In this document: positions 1 to 14,200 of the stretch, one piece after another
How positions within the stretch are numbered: the stretch's first letter is position 1
Layout of the letters: each line of letters begins with the position of its first letter
DNA from: Trichobilharzia szidati
Lineage: Eukaryota > Platyhelminthes > Trematoda > Strigeidida > Schistosomatidae
Assembly: GCA_944472155.2 (NCBI GenBank)
Contig: OX235279.1
Coordinates: 150,124,199 to 150,188,198 of the forward strand
Direction: 5' to 3'
Length of the DNA: 64,000 nt
Program-made: the position numbers and the translations under genes
Notes under the pieces: model-generated
Database searches by the model: none
What the model was told of the DNA's origin: nothing
The model's input: only the letters and a program-made list of their open reading frames with translations

Positions 1-873
1 CAGCTAAGCAAGTCAAATTATTCAGTGAAGTGAAAATGTAGAGCTGTGGCTTTTTCAAGAAATTGTGTTAATGCATAGCTCATAGTCGAAAGAGAGCAGC
101 TTGACATGAAAAGAACAATAACAACAAAACAGAATGATGACTTCACCTAAGCGTAAAATATTAAGGAAAATCAGTGAATTTAGGGATTGGCATTAGAAAA
201 GTGAGACTAGTAATTCGTATTTGTGAAAGTTGTCATCAAAATAGACCAATAATAAGACGTGTTGCATATTCTTAATTCTCTTTGTTGCCTCCACGTCCTC
301 TTTAAGGTCCATCAGTTGAATTTTAAAAAAAAGCAGTAACTCCCACTCAACAATTGGTTCTCTTGATTCGTTGGTCTAGAGAACAACAATCTATATGAGA
401 CTTGAAATCATCAGTTCTGAATATGAATTTCTCCCAGGTATAATGCTGGAACAGTCAGCTGATAAGTTGAAAAAAGAACGAATCGTATGTCTGTCTGTTA
501 GTGGGATCGCTTATCTTTGCCGAAGTGACATACACTGATGGTACAATGTAATTAATCGTATTCTACTTCACTTATGTTCATTTCTTGCTTTGTCATCTGC
601 ACTTCCTCCGTTAACGACTTCACCTGTCGCTCATCTATTCAAGATTCCTGCAGAAGATGCAGCCAGTATACTAATTATAAATTCTTGTCACTAGCGCACA
701 CCACATGCCTACCGATTACCATTCAGCAAAAGGCATCTGAACGAAATATTCCACCCATAGTGTAAACATACTTTTAAAAACAGTTCACACCATTTTGATG
801 TTGCAGGATAAGTAATACGGAAATACAAGTATAAACGAAAGGAAACAAAATAAAATAGTATAGTGTAATTTAC
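1..873. other. Ferlin intron, continues out of window
   Basis: This follows the donor at 873. I see no exon, RNA gene or recognisable repeat here; short open frames have no splice context. Confidence 0.7.
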
Positions 874-1048
874 CTAGATAAACCAGTTCATTCGGTGGTT
901 TCGGTGTGTTGAATACACTTTTGTCATATCCACCAGGTAAACCGCATGTGTAAGCAACAAAATCTTTAATCAAACCAAGCCATAAGTATACACGTATTTG
1001 ACTTTGAATTCTCCAACCTTTAGGCCCGACACCTTCACGTCCTTGTTT
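874..1048 (-). CDS. otof-like: Ferlin exon 15 (FerB end, towards C2D)
   Basis: The exon is 175 nt, with an ATTTTAG acceptor and CTAG|GTAAAT donor. It encodes [20 protein letters not shown], then [12 protein letters not shown] and PPNELVYLG. The otoferlin counterparts are AGWTVQAKVELYLWLGLS, CGLPCGF and PPVSLVY. It ends one nucleotide into a codon, so the next exon (start of C2D) lies beyond position 1. Confidence 0.93.
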
Positions 1049-4000
1049 CTAAAATTTTGAAATTATTGTTAGATAAAAATTTCATAAAAAGAACTCTGAA
1101 AGATTAAACAATGATAATAATAATAATAACAGCTTATTCTTGTAGCCTTTGTCTGAGATATGCATCCGAGTGAATTGAAATTGTAGTCGAAAATCACCTG
1201 AAGCTGTTACATGCAATTATTCACTGAGTCGTAAAGAAAATAAAAGACAATCCAGGGGAGAAAATCCTTTTTGTCGACGAAATCATCTTCAATAGTACTA
1301 ATATTTACTACACCTCCGATTTTCTGAACATGTGCCAAAAAGCCTACGTCTCAAGGGAACAAACTCCTATAGCAGCGCTATTACTAGACATCTTCTCGAC
1401 ACGGGTCATGAGGTAGAAATCGAGAAATCCTTTAAAATTATCAATAGACAAAGTTCCATTCTCCTCAAGTTTGCTGAAGCAATCTCTATTAAACGCTTGA
1501 AACCAGATTTATGTGTTCAGAAAGAAGCAGTTATTAATCTTTCTTTTCCCTGGTAACTGAATGTCTTTATTCTCTCATTTGATTACGTAATCTTTGTCTT
1601 TAACCCCACCCCCTTTTATATTCTGTAATTTTGCTTGTCTCTTGTTTCTATGATTTGAGTTGAACTCAGTACACTGTTACCTAATTTATTAGTCACTCTG
1701 TATCTAACTCATATTTTGTCTTTATTACGTAACTCTTTTACCATTGTATGCATACATCTATTTTGTTTAAACTTGAATGCCTATGTAAAAACTATATAAG
1801 CGCAATTTTCTGAGCACTATTCACTTACTGTGGAACTTTTTGTCAACTGACAACATGTAAAAATTTGCAAGTATGTTAAAACTTTTCTGTACGCAAACCT
1901 CATAATTTATTTAGGCTGCAAGCAGATGATGAGAAGCCTACGAAATAAATGATGGTACCATATTATTCTGCACAAACCACTGTTGTTCTTGCTTTATTCA
2001 AATTCATCAAGGGGAATAAATGCATAAAATCATATAGTAGTCTACTATTGAGTAATAGAGGGGAGGCTGGCACAGCTGACATAATTAATCAGCAGTGACT
2101 TTTAAAATAAGTAGGAAACTGAAAGGTTACTTAATAGTCTACGATACAAAGGAAGAAATGGTTTTAAACCAGATAAATTTAAAATGGCTATTGAAGGAGA
2201 AGTAAGGTAGTTTGCTGTCCACGTGACATGCGTGAAGAGGGTGAGAGAATGCACAAGACGATCAAGAGAGAGTGATAATAGTGAGTTAATTATTAAAAAT
2301 AATAGCGAACGATCGGAGAAGAGATTAAGACAGTGTTGGAATAGGATGCTGGAAACACTTTTTTCTGTGCCAAGAGTTTGCGATTGTATTGACGAATCGT
2401 CAGCGCCCCCGCCACACACAAATGTCGAAATTTAACACCCCTTGCACTATTCGGTCTCACCATGTAGATAACCTTAAAACACAAGTGTGATGAAGTTGCA
2501 CGGCCTGAGTTCCCTAAGTGCTAGAGAAATTAGCCATAAATTGTGTCACGCTGTCCTCTTGCTAAACATGCTGGGAAATGTCCCGAGGTGAATTTGCAAG
2601 TTGTGCATTTTGTGTGGCCAATATGACTAGCTCCACAGGAGCACATGAATTTATAAGCACACACTGAAGTGGGCGAAAGCGGCACTTTGTATTTCACGTA
2701 CCCATGGATCATTTGTCAACTGCAGAAATTGATTCGTATCTCAGCAGAAAAGAAAGCTGTTCTCAGTGATCTGGACAAATAGTTCTCCTGGATTTCAGCT
2801 GTGGCATCACGTTTAAGTTCAGAATTCACAAATAAAAGTTTCTTCAGTACCGTTTGGATTCTTTCAGACTTTTGCTTTAATTTCATGTTTTTCTCGATGA
2901 ACTGCACATTGAAAGTGCGCCTCAATAGTAGTTTCTTTAAGTAGTGAAACGCTCACGTACAGATTATTATCCTCGATGATTTTGCACATAAAGTAAGTAG
3001 TGTCAGTGAGAGGAACATCGATGAAGAGAGTGGTAAAGTCTAGAGATTCTGTTCTCTTCCTGGATACATTAACACAACCTATTAAATCAACGAATTCAAA
3101 TTCAATATGACGACTGAGACTATTTTCGACAGACAAAAAGACGTCTGAGAGCCATTTGGCAGTAGCATGGTATGGTTAATTTGTCAGGTCTAAGATTGGC
3201 GTATTACGCAATAATAGACTACTATGTTCTCGGTAAATATAAGTGCGATTGTATACTCTGTGAAGAGAGAAACCTTTTGATGAAGAGCTGCAGAATCTCT
3301 GAAGAATCTGGATTGATAAATAAGAACATGAAACCGAAGAAGGCTGTTGAACGCGTTCACATCTCCCATAGAAACATTCTGCTCCTGGATCGTGAATTAA
3401 AAAAGTGACAGTGAGGCAGGAATCCTCCGCAAAATAGCTTTCAAAATCTTTGCCTTGGTCACTAGAAGTCTATTCCCTTTGTCTCATTTGGTTACGTAAC
3501 CTTTTAAAATCTCTCAGTAAAACAAACTTTGCTTCCATCTTTCCGATAAACTATTCGGTCAGCAAGTAAAAGAAAAGTTATAGCACTAGGCCACATCAGC
3601 ATGCATATAGCACTTCACTTGTGCCCGGGTAGCTGACTGCATTGGTCATACCATGCATCCGCTTGCAAAATGAGCTTGGAAATTATATCCAGCCCGGCTA
3701 TCAAGGGGAGAACGTGTGTTCATAGTTCTGTAGCAGAACATCTCATGAACTCAGGATAACCAGGTGGATGGAATAAATCCTGCGCAAGATCCGATTGCAC
3801 CTCTCATAGGGAGTGCGATCAGAACATTTGGGAATGGTTGAAGTACTAGTGGTCCAAAAGTTCAAGCTAGTGCTGTGTATCCTGAAGAAGTATGGCGGTA
3901 CAATCGCCATCATAAATAGTCAATTTCCTCAACAAAAACAAAAAAATATTAACTATCCGACTATGCTTTTTATCCGAACTTCTCGTTTCTTTCCCTTATT

Positions 4001-5191
4001 ATTATGTTTCAAAACCCCACTAATTTAATGTTAAGACTGGAATATAAAGACAAGGTAATCAGTAACCATACTCTTTATTCATTACGTAATCTCTTCGCGT
4101 GTTTTTTATTTGCAATTATTTTGGCAATCTTAAAAGCACTTTATGTGCCCGTGGTACAAAACACCATAGTTATCTCCATTTGATCAATGACACAGTTGTA
4201 GTAAAACGGTGTGATAGAAGAGTGGAATTTGAAGTGTTCAATCCGTATTAGTTGACGTATCTACACTCTTTCTTCTGTCACGTAATGTATTATAATATTG
4301 GTTTTTGTCCCAGTTGTGTCTGCAATTTCTTATGCTTAGCTCAGTTTTCACAATATCCGCTTATAACTCTTATTGATCAGTTCATACGAGTGTAAGGTGG
4401 GGTGAACTGTAGTCACAAATGAGACGAAACAGATGAATACAACAGGTTAAAGGGGAATAAAGGGGAAAGAAGCTGTTAAAAGCGAAGATTGATTACTTGC
4501 TTTTTAAAGCAATTAATTCCCTTTATGAATTTCAACAAGACAATAAGAAGACGTGTAATGTCTATTTTAAGCAAAATATTTCAGGCATTCTGACCATACA
4601 CACACCCACGTATTTATCATACATATTTATATTAGAAGATAACAGACCATAAATAATTACAATTGTTATCAATATAGGTCAAGATGTTTACAGGTTATGA
4701 TTACAGCAGATAAGTGATAGGACGATGGGTTAAGAATAAAGAGGGGTGAAAATATTAAATGTGAAATGAACCTTGTTTCTAAAATTGAACTGCCAAGGCA
4801 CGTACGTGTGACAAGCACATGTATGTACGTGATCAGAATTATTGATATGAGAGTAAAATTAGACACCGTGGTAGAGTAGAATTCCATTATGGATAAAATT
4901 TTATTTTGATAAAATCGCACAGTGTCACACAGTAATGTTTACTGATGACGTTTCGAACACAAATTATTGCTCATAATCACATCACATAACTTTCTTGCTT
5001 CGTTTATATACATGAGTAAAATTTAACTAGACATTTGAATAAAATCAGTATAAGATCTGCGTGAAACAGTAAGATAAAGTGAATTCGAAAACACTATTAG
5101 TAATTTCAAGAGTTTGCTTGTAAGGATTAGATATTTTTTTTTCCAATTTGACCACGGACTGATATTAGCCAGAGGACCATTAGTATTATCA

Positions 5192-5234
<43 letters not shown>

Positions 5235-8200
5235 GTATTCCGTTGCTAACATAGTAGTGAACTGTGGGAATAGTATTCAGACGTTAACGACAATATAAAC
5301 ATTAATTCTTACTGTGAGAATAATATTCCTTTGGAACACATTGTCTGTATCACACCCCCACAATGTGAGTACCATGGTATGATTATGAGCGATAAACTGT
5401 ACTCAAAACGTCATCAGTAAATATTACTGTACAACACTGAGTGATCAGAATATCCAGAATGGGGTGCGCAAATACACTGCACGTTTCAAATAAATTACGT
5501 TTTCTTACTGTTGTTTTACCTCAGAAATTTACTGCTTTAGGTATTACACTTTTTCGCTCAAGTATGTCAGTAAAGCGAAAGGCAAGTACACCTAATGATT
5601 ACAACAGAAGCCCTACAACCACACAAGCATATATATACATGTACATAAATGAGTTACATACACGTAAATATAAAGTTGCCATTTGTCCACTCCATTTGCC
5701 TCGTTCACCTTCCACAGCTGAATAATAAATATCGCGGGCGGGAATTCTGACAAAACCAACTCGTTGATTTTCCATTACCATTGAGATGAAAACATCCGGT
5801 AAACCATCTTGGGGCTAAAAAAAATCAAAAACACGCCTACAGTGGTAATGTGTAGTATTAGTTTAATTGAAACATACTTTTATAAAGTAAGCATTTTACT
5901 TTTACAGTAACCTGATTCAGTGATTCAGTGTCGATAATGAATAGATTTGGAATTAGAAACCCAGTTGCAGCAAGGTGTAAACCAGAAGCCTTCAGGTTAG
6001 ACAGTCAAGCTTCGGTTCCTAATTAGTGAATTGAATAACTAGTAATGGACGACTGCTATTTTAGAAGATCACTGATTAGAATCTTGCCAAGGTTCAAATT
6101 TTTAATTTCACTTGTCATCACCTACTGCGTGAATGATACTCCATCAGTTGATAACTACTGGAAAATCTGGGAGTACTAGACAGGTGTTTCGGCCTATTTC
6201 GAAAATCTTCAGAAGTACGCATCTAACGGGGTCCACCAAATCATGTAAGATCACAGTTGCCTAATGTGATGAGAGCTGTCTGCTAGCCAAAATTTACGTC
6301 AATGTTTACGTCATAAATCTTGATCATAGGAAAAAAAAGAACAACGACTTTGTATGGGTGGATACGATTCGCAGATATACGGTGTAACCTTCAAAGAGAC
6401 GGTCACAAAGGGATGACAGATTAACTTTCAGGGAGAAAACAACCAATCAAAAAACTCTGTTTCTCTGCTAACAATAACCTATAATAATGTACATAAAAAT
6501 CTATAAATATATGTTGATTTTCTAAATAAGTGATCTGTTGCCTGGCCGTTGTCTTCTGTCGTTACACTATGACATCGGCTGACAGTTATCCTACATATTG
6601 GGAACTGGGAAAAGTCAGAATTTATGGGCCACTGGACCTGGTCCCATTGGCTGAATGGTTGACAAACTCATCTTGTAACCCGAAGCTCTTAGGTTCTATC
6701 CCTGGTAGTTGCATTACTGAAGAGTCAAGAACTAGGACGAAATAGCTTTCCATTACTCCCCAGTTTTCCAATGGTCCTCCAGCTGATATCATTTAGTGAT
6801 CAAACCTGTACCCAGTAAAACCTCTCCAAGCCAGTACTTGATAATTCAATATTAGATCAGTTCAACCTATGACTTTATCAAAGAGTTTCGTTGTCTAACA
6901 TTCAGCTAGTCTTTCCCAGTTAAAAGTGATGTAGACTGTTGGCACAGCACATCTCATGTAGACTTATGGATTATCAGTGATAATATGTACTCCTTAATGT
7001 GTTATCATTTAGCCTGCTCCACCTTCGACCACTGGCATAGTGTTCTATTTAAATATACTTAACACGAAAAAGTATCACCTAGACAGCTGTTTCATCCCAA
7101 CTTCAGGCTCTTCATCAGTGTCTACGCATAGCACCACTAAGGTTGGAATGCAAAAACTTCAGGTTATAATCCAAGTGCATTCACCACTTAGGTGCAAAAC
7201 AGACATCTGATGACCCATAGATTCGAATTACTGTCATTTCACCATCTGACGCTATCCTTGAGAATCTATCGTTTTTGGTGATAAAATGTGTATCGGAATT
7301 AATCTAATCTAATCTGCAAATCAAAACCCTTTCATATATAATAATACAAATTATTCTCGTTCTTCTATACAAACATACAAGATTGTTGGCATTTGATGTC
7401 CGCAAGAGTCAACCAACAAGTAGTCTAGCTCAAAATTTTAACTTTTAGTTGAATTCACATTATGTTGTATGAATGAAGTGGTCAGCCAGTCTGTTTTGAC
7501 GTTATCCAATGTACTGTTAAATAACTCATAAATGTAAAATTTCGGGTGAACAAAACTGCAAAAAGAGGGACTCGAATGTGCTTGCACAGCCTATCAACAA
7601 GGATACCGGATACTGTCAGCTGCTGCTATGACAGACTATGAAGGCCATCTCAGCAACTAAGGCATTTATCTTCAACTGCTTCAAGTTAAAAGGAACTGCT
7701 ATTACGATCTCATCAGTGAAAACCTCTAGTGTGTTAGTTAGCCTTTCAAATATATCAGGATGCTTGTGAGCTGATCAACTTACCCGATATCATCTCATAT
7801 AAAGAGTGAGTAATTAACGAAGGTTTAAATGATATAGTCGCTTTGGTGACTCAGCAGTGGAATACTGGCCAACCACGCCTCACGTGGTCTGTCCTGCAAG
7901 TACCGACCGACACACTCCTAAACCTCAGTAAGCCAGTATTAAGGCCGGTAAATTGGGACGTTTAGGTGTGAGGCAGAAATAAAACCACTGCTGCCGAAAC
8001 GTCAAACCTCACTCTGGAAGCCACATGGTCCGCTCAAAACGTAAAAGAATAAAATAATGATGAAGATTCATAAATGTTATGACTAAGATCTTCACCGTAC
8101 AATCATATGAAGAAATAACTTAGCTTGTTTAAACAAGTTTCTACAGTAGCTAAAATGGTCTTTATAGTCCTTTCTAGGGTATGTCTGCAATAAAATTACA

Positions 8201-11200
8201 ATAGGATAACACTCCACCTTACCAGTTAAAAGTTTCTAAGATCTCAAATACTCATAAGAGACCTTTCATGTACCAGGCTGTAAGCCTCAAGTATTATGTG
8301 AAGGATTGACAATATTATGCAATGTGTGGCATGGAGGCCTACAGGCTGAAAGTCAAGTATTTAGACCAATGAGCCACATCTGGAGATGATCAACAATGAA
8401 TTTCTCCTCTGTTTTAAATGAAGGAAGTAAGTGAATTTGAAAATAAGGAACATTATTGACACACTTAGATTGAAAATACTGAGTTAAGAGCTGCTTTCAT
8501 GTAATCTAGGCACTGACTGCGATCTATTATTATTATTTATTATTGTTTCCTTTAATTCCTACAGGAACATAGGGCTTCAGCCGTGCGTCTCCATTGAGTT
8601 CGGTTCTCTGCTAGAGTCTTCACATGGCTCCAAGTCTGCCCACATGCTTTCATCTCCTCTTCACATAACCTCCTCCAAGTCATCCTTGCAATGACGACCA
8701 ACTCGCCGCTTCCCTTTCCGGTTCCACTCGAGCGATGGCTTGTCTAGTGATGTCACTTGATGGTTTCCTCAGAGTATGGCCAATCCATCTCCATTTTTTC
8801 CTGCCTATTTGTTTCACAATTGGTTCCTGGTTGGTTCGCTCCCAGATATCTCTGTTGCTGATCTTTTCTGACCGGTCATCTGATCTTGAGTATTGAGCGA
8901 AGACAACTGTTGATGAAGGTCTGTAGGTTGTTTGAGATGCTCTTTATGACGCGCCAAGTCTCTGATCCATATAATAGTACTGACTTCACATTGGAGTTGA
9001 AAATCCGGGTCTTATTTTTCATACTGAGTCCTGAGTGTTGACCTCCACACAGACTTGAGAGTAATGAAAGCTTGCCTTGCTTTCCCAATCCTTGCTTTGA
9101 TATCCTCGTCAGTTCCGCCTGTAGTTGGAACGATGCTTCTCAAGTAGGTGAAGGAGGTAGTTTCTTTCAGATTTCTCCCATTCATTCTGATTGTTGTCTG
9201 TTGTTGTTGTTGCTGTTGGTGGTGTTGCCCAGGAATCTACATCACCTTTGTTGTCTCTATGTTCACCTGAAGTCCTATCTTCTCTGGATGCTTCTTCTGC
9301 CAACTTGTTTCTTTTCGCTTGTATATCTTCCAGTTTGTGGGAAATCAGACATATATCATCGGCGAAGTCTAGATCCTCCAGTTTTTGCGATCTAATTAAA
9401 GCCAAATAACTCTAATGCATAGACGAGTACCTATTGGATAGATTAGGCGGTTAGATTCCTTCAAAAGTTCAAGTCATCATTGATTTATGACAAAGAAATA
9501 ATTTATCCCGTAGTATCTGAGCAGGATAATCATTTTAAAATGCAATGAAATATATATTTCAAGACTTCATCTTTTTGACACTCAGAGTATCTAAATTGAC
9601 TAAAGGTGAAATGAGTAAGATTCGAACCTGTGTTCAGTTATCCGAAGATCTCTAGAAGTTTTAATCCTTCCACCAGTCAATAACTCGTTAACTGAACATT
9701 TTTAAAAATTTACATAAGAAAAACTCTCAAGTTTGACGACTGATTGACATCAGTTAAAGAAAGAATGAAAACCAGGGAGTACTGAATAGCTGTTTCATCC
9801 TAGTTTCAGACTCATCACACTACGCACTCACAATAGTGGTTCAAACCCAGGACATTGTCATTATAAGTCAAGCTCGTAAAGCATTCAGCCCCTGGGACCC
9901 GACTCAATGACGCGCCCATGAATCCCGGCTTCTACCAATTTATGGTTCTGTCACCACTACAAGCCAGTGTCATCGGTGAGTATTTGTCCTCACTCCCAAC
10001 TGTGTGGACCCCACTGTCGTGTACTGCCAATGAGTCTCGAACTAGGACGAAACAGCCGGGCAGTACTCTCTGAGTGTTTTCAATAGTTCCCTAACTGGTA
10101 GCAATCCATTGTTAAACTAAAAATAAACCAAATCACCATAAACGGACTCTTTAACTCTTTCCACTTAATGTACTTAAAAGTTAAATTGTGCATATCAAAT
10201 AGAAACACATTACATACACAATTAATTAAACTACGCAGACGTCTGTGCAGTCCATTAATATCTTTGATTTTTTCACCTAACGTGTGCTTATGAACTTGTT
10301 TCGATAGATTAATCATATACATAGCCATTCGACGTAGATCCCGGCGTATTCGTCTAGAGTATTCCCGATCGAGTAGTGTAGTACTAGCAGTATCACGACA
10401 AGATCGAATTGATTCTTGAGCTTGATTGAATTTTTTCGCCATAATCAAGAAAACTGTTCGAAGATAATTTCTTGAATCAGATATTTTTCGTCTAATGTAC
10501 AGGTGTTTAACGCGTTGAATTTGATAATACTGTTGATTGGTTTTTTTTTGCGAAGATATGGCAAAAAGAGGGTAGATAAATGAAAAAAAGAAAAATAAAG
10601 CAAAATCAATATTAGGTCGCATTAACAAGAGCAATCTGCTCTGATGAATGTATCAATGAAGAACTTAACATTATTAAGCATTTGATGAGTGAAAACGATT
10701 ATCCAAGGTACCAACAGTTCCGAAAAAGGCCTTATTCTTACAAATTCAGTTCCTCAGGGATAACATCAGCGAGATATTAATACAACGCCTTAGGAATGTG
10801 GTAAAAAGAGTATATACTGCTGCTGAATTACTCTGTGCCTTCAAAACCACTCCTCTTTTGAGTTCGGTAGTAAAAGATAAACTGCCTAATTTCACCTCTT
10901 CCATGTGTATCCACCAATTTAACTGCTCCTGTGGAGCCTGTTAGCTGCTTAGGACATACAATTAGGTGTGTTTCTCGTCAGATTTCCGAACATCACCCTA
11001 CGTGGTTAAGTAAAGGACAAACAAAATCCATTCATAGCTCTATTCTATCTCATCTTGTAGTTGCAGAAAACAAGGCTTTCGAAATCACTCACCGCACACC
11101 AACTAATTTTAACTTCGCCTTAAGAGTTCGTCTACTGCATACTGCTGGGGCCGTTGGGATCCTAACTTATGTGTCCTAAAGAAGCTGGTTCAGACATTGT

Positions 11201-14200
11201 ATGCTATTATATTTTTATTATTATAATTTATGCATCTTTAGTGAACTGTAATTCCATTGATCTTACTAAACAAATCAATATTATTTAAAAAACACCAATA
11301 TTGATATTGACTACTATTCTAAATTATTCTATGTATATGAACATATATATATAATTGTAGAACCAGAAGAGGAAATTATCAAAAAGGACATTCTTTGCTC
11401 AATAATTTGTTTTTTCAAGATGGTAATCATTCTTATTAGTTGAAAATTTTACTGTTTTAGAACTTTTCCCTTGATTAGCTACTCACTGTCCTGATACGGA
11501 CACGTCGACAATGCCTTGAGGTTATTGACCTGATGCTTATTTCGTTGATGGCACTTAGCAGCGGATTCAGATGACCAGTTCCAATAAGGAAGAAATGCGC
11601 ATTCTTGAATTCCATTTCTAGCTATCATCCACTGAATAACAAAATGATATTTTATCCGTTATTTGTTGGTGAGTTATTATTACGTTACTGTTATTCTTAT
11701 CATCATTATTGCGTTACATGTGGAATATTAACCTTCAGTGGCACAACCAGATTGCACTCATTTCTCTATTATTGATTTCAGCTGGTTTCACACGACTGAG
11801 TATAAGCTTTCCTTTCCATTCTGTTTGATTTTCTCCATGTCACTTGAGGACGTCCAATATTATACTGACTTGTGGATATTGAAACAGACGCACATTTAAC
11901 ACATACATAAACCAATAGGTTGTATTAGTTTTCCTAGCCATTTTCTAATCTGTTACACAGTTATATACGTTAACTCTGTGTCTGATCCTAATTTTATTGG
12001 TTACTACTGTTTATGCAACAATCATCAACCGTACTTTCATCATAATATTGTGTCGGTAGTAACGTCTCTGACCGCAACACCAGCTTATGCGAACTGGTAT
12101 CTCACAGGAGACATCGGTTCCTTCAAGGTTGCAGATACGCTTCGTTGGAGCTTGCCGGCAAACATGAAACCCAGATCCATAGCTTGCAACAGATTACCTC
12201 CAACCGTCTAACACAAATTCGTAGGGTACGCTGCAATAAAGAGTCTCTCAGGTTGAATGACCGTATCGTTCGAAAGACAAATTTTTCGCGTCTATTTCAT
12301 TTTTCCAATATTGTAGTGATTTTTGGTATTTCAGGAAAAGATAATCTTCAAAGACCTGTATGCTTCAATTACATGGCTAGTCAGGGTCAGACTTTCTCCC
12401 TATCTCTCTCTGTATTTCATCGGTATGAACTGTAGGAACTAAAAAAATATGTAAGCGCGAATCGAATACTACATATATTCACAATGATAAATGTTAATGT
12501 CACAGTTACTTACAAATTCTTCACATAACTTTTCTAAAATATTTGGTATACACATTCTAGTACGATGATCTTCAAAATACGCTGTCAAATATAAACACGG
12601 TTTCTTTTTGCCAAAATTTAAATAATAATATTCCTTGTCATCTGTTAATGGAATGAGTGGTGGTGTGATTGTATGACACCAGTCAACGCGTTCTCTATTG
12701 TCATCTGTGAAATTGAAAGTTAAAAATGTTTTTAAAAAAGTTTCACATCAAATAGAATTTTAAGATTTTGGATTCTGTGTGGATGTGGATTAATTTCACT
12801 GTAGTATTTGTCATTTGGAGAATCACTAAAAAGCAAACAGCTCTTGACGGCTGTTTCGTCGTAGTTTGGAACTCATAAGCATCGGACACTCATAACCCCA
12901 CTAGATTAAATTCAAAGTGTATGGGCCACCGAATTCAGATCCTGTAGCTGAATGATTAATTGTCTGGCCTTGTAACCTCATTGTCCTGAGTTCGGTCCCT
13001 GATAAGGTAATGGGTGCATACCGATGAGCAGTCCCAGACTAGGGTGAAACAGCTGTCAAGCGATCGCTAATTCGTTCTGAAATCTACGTTAAAATGCTCA
13101 TTTTAATTTTTCCGAATGTACATTAAATCTGGCCTCACTAATCTATTTTTCACTTCAAAACATATAAGAGCATAAGATAAGAATAGTTTTTGGTGTAGTT
13201 GTATGCTCTGAGCTGGATGGTTTAGCCATAAAGCTTTCATTGCCTTACTAGGCAACATCACTTCAAATTGAAGTATGCGCTTAGGATGTTGCCTGATAAA
13301 AACAATGAAAGCTTTGCAACTAAACCAACCACGTCAGACAACACAACTATACCAAAATCACCCACCCACTTAGGCTACAGATCTTCTCTGTTACATAAGA
13401 ATAGTTGTTACTGGGAAATTCACTTCAAATATATAATTTGTTTAACTTGTATTAAGTTTCTTTTTACTAAGTTGATCATGCATTGAGCTGGGTTTTAAGA
13501 AAATTCCTTGAAACTTTGAAAATTTTATTCCAGAGGGGTTTACATTTAAACAAACATTTATGTGAGGTATTATTAAAATTCACCAACTTACTGGGTTGTA
13601 TAACTTCTATTGTTTGTGGTTCTACTCCACCTCGTTTCCCATCTAACATATTACCGTATAGTCCTAAATAAATGAACAAATAATCAGCAAAACAATGTGA
13701 GGAATTAAAAAGTAAACCTAAAGGACAGCTCCACAGGAACAGTTCAAATAATAGATTGAATTAAAGGTGGCTAGCCTAGGTACTTCATCTTTTATAATCT
13801 TGGAAGGCTTAATGCTGGTGAGCCGTAATGTGCATTTTCCACACAGTCGGTTGACTCTAGATACCGAACACTGTAAACAGTAGAAGCCATTGCAATTCGC
13901 TCCAATCCACCGGAGCTCTATGTGCAAAAGAAGCAGGTCCATGTACCCTTGCTATCCGGACTTCCTGTCGAACCTATAAATTCATAAATTCTCTATTACT
14001 TCCCTTGATTTATCTGACATTCATTCAGTTTATTATTATAATATTATTATTGTTCCCTTGGGTTCCTAGTGGAACATGGGGCTTCAACTGCACGCCTCCA
14101 CTTGCTTCTGTCTTCTGCTGTACTTTTCACCTGCATCCATGTTAGTCCATACTGTTTCAACTCTTCTTCACACGATCTCCTCCATGTCACCCTTGGACGT

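Larger units (their letters stand above)
1049..5661 (-). other. Ferlin intron between FerB exons
   Basis: It holds three Penelope-like remnants (1.3-3.5 kb) and the short inverted-repeat element (4.87-5.46 kb). Nothing is recognised between about 3500 and 4870. Confidence 0.8.
5815..10217 (-). other. Ferlin intron, FerA to FerB
   Basis: It is filled by Sm-alpha copies, a solo LTR, a divergent SINE-A and the RTE fragment with FADD. The stretches 7220-7830, 8060-8515 and 9420-9745 show nothing recognisable. Confidence 0.8.

Noticed and set aside
9072..9409. Leu-rich and Ser-rich plus-strand frames over the RTE fragment
   Set aside because: They are antisense shadows of the RTE linker and FADD region on the minus strand.
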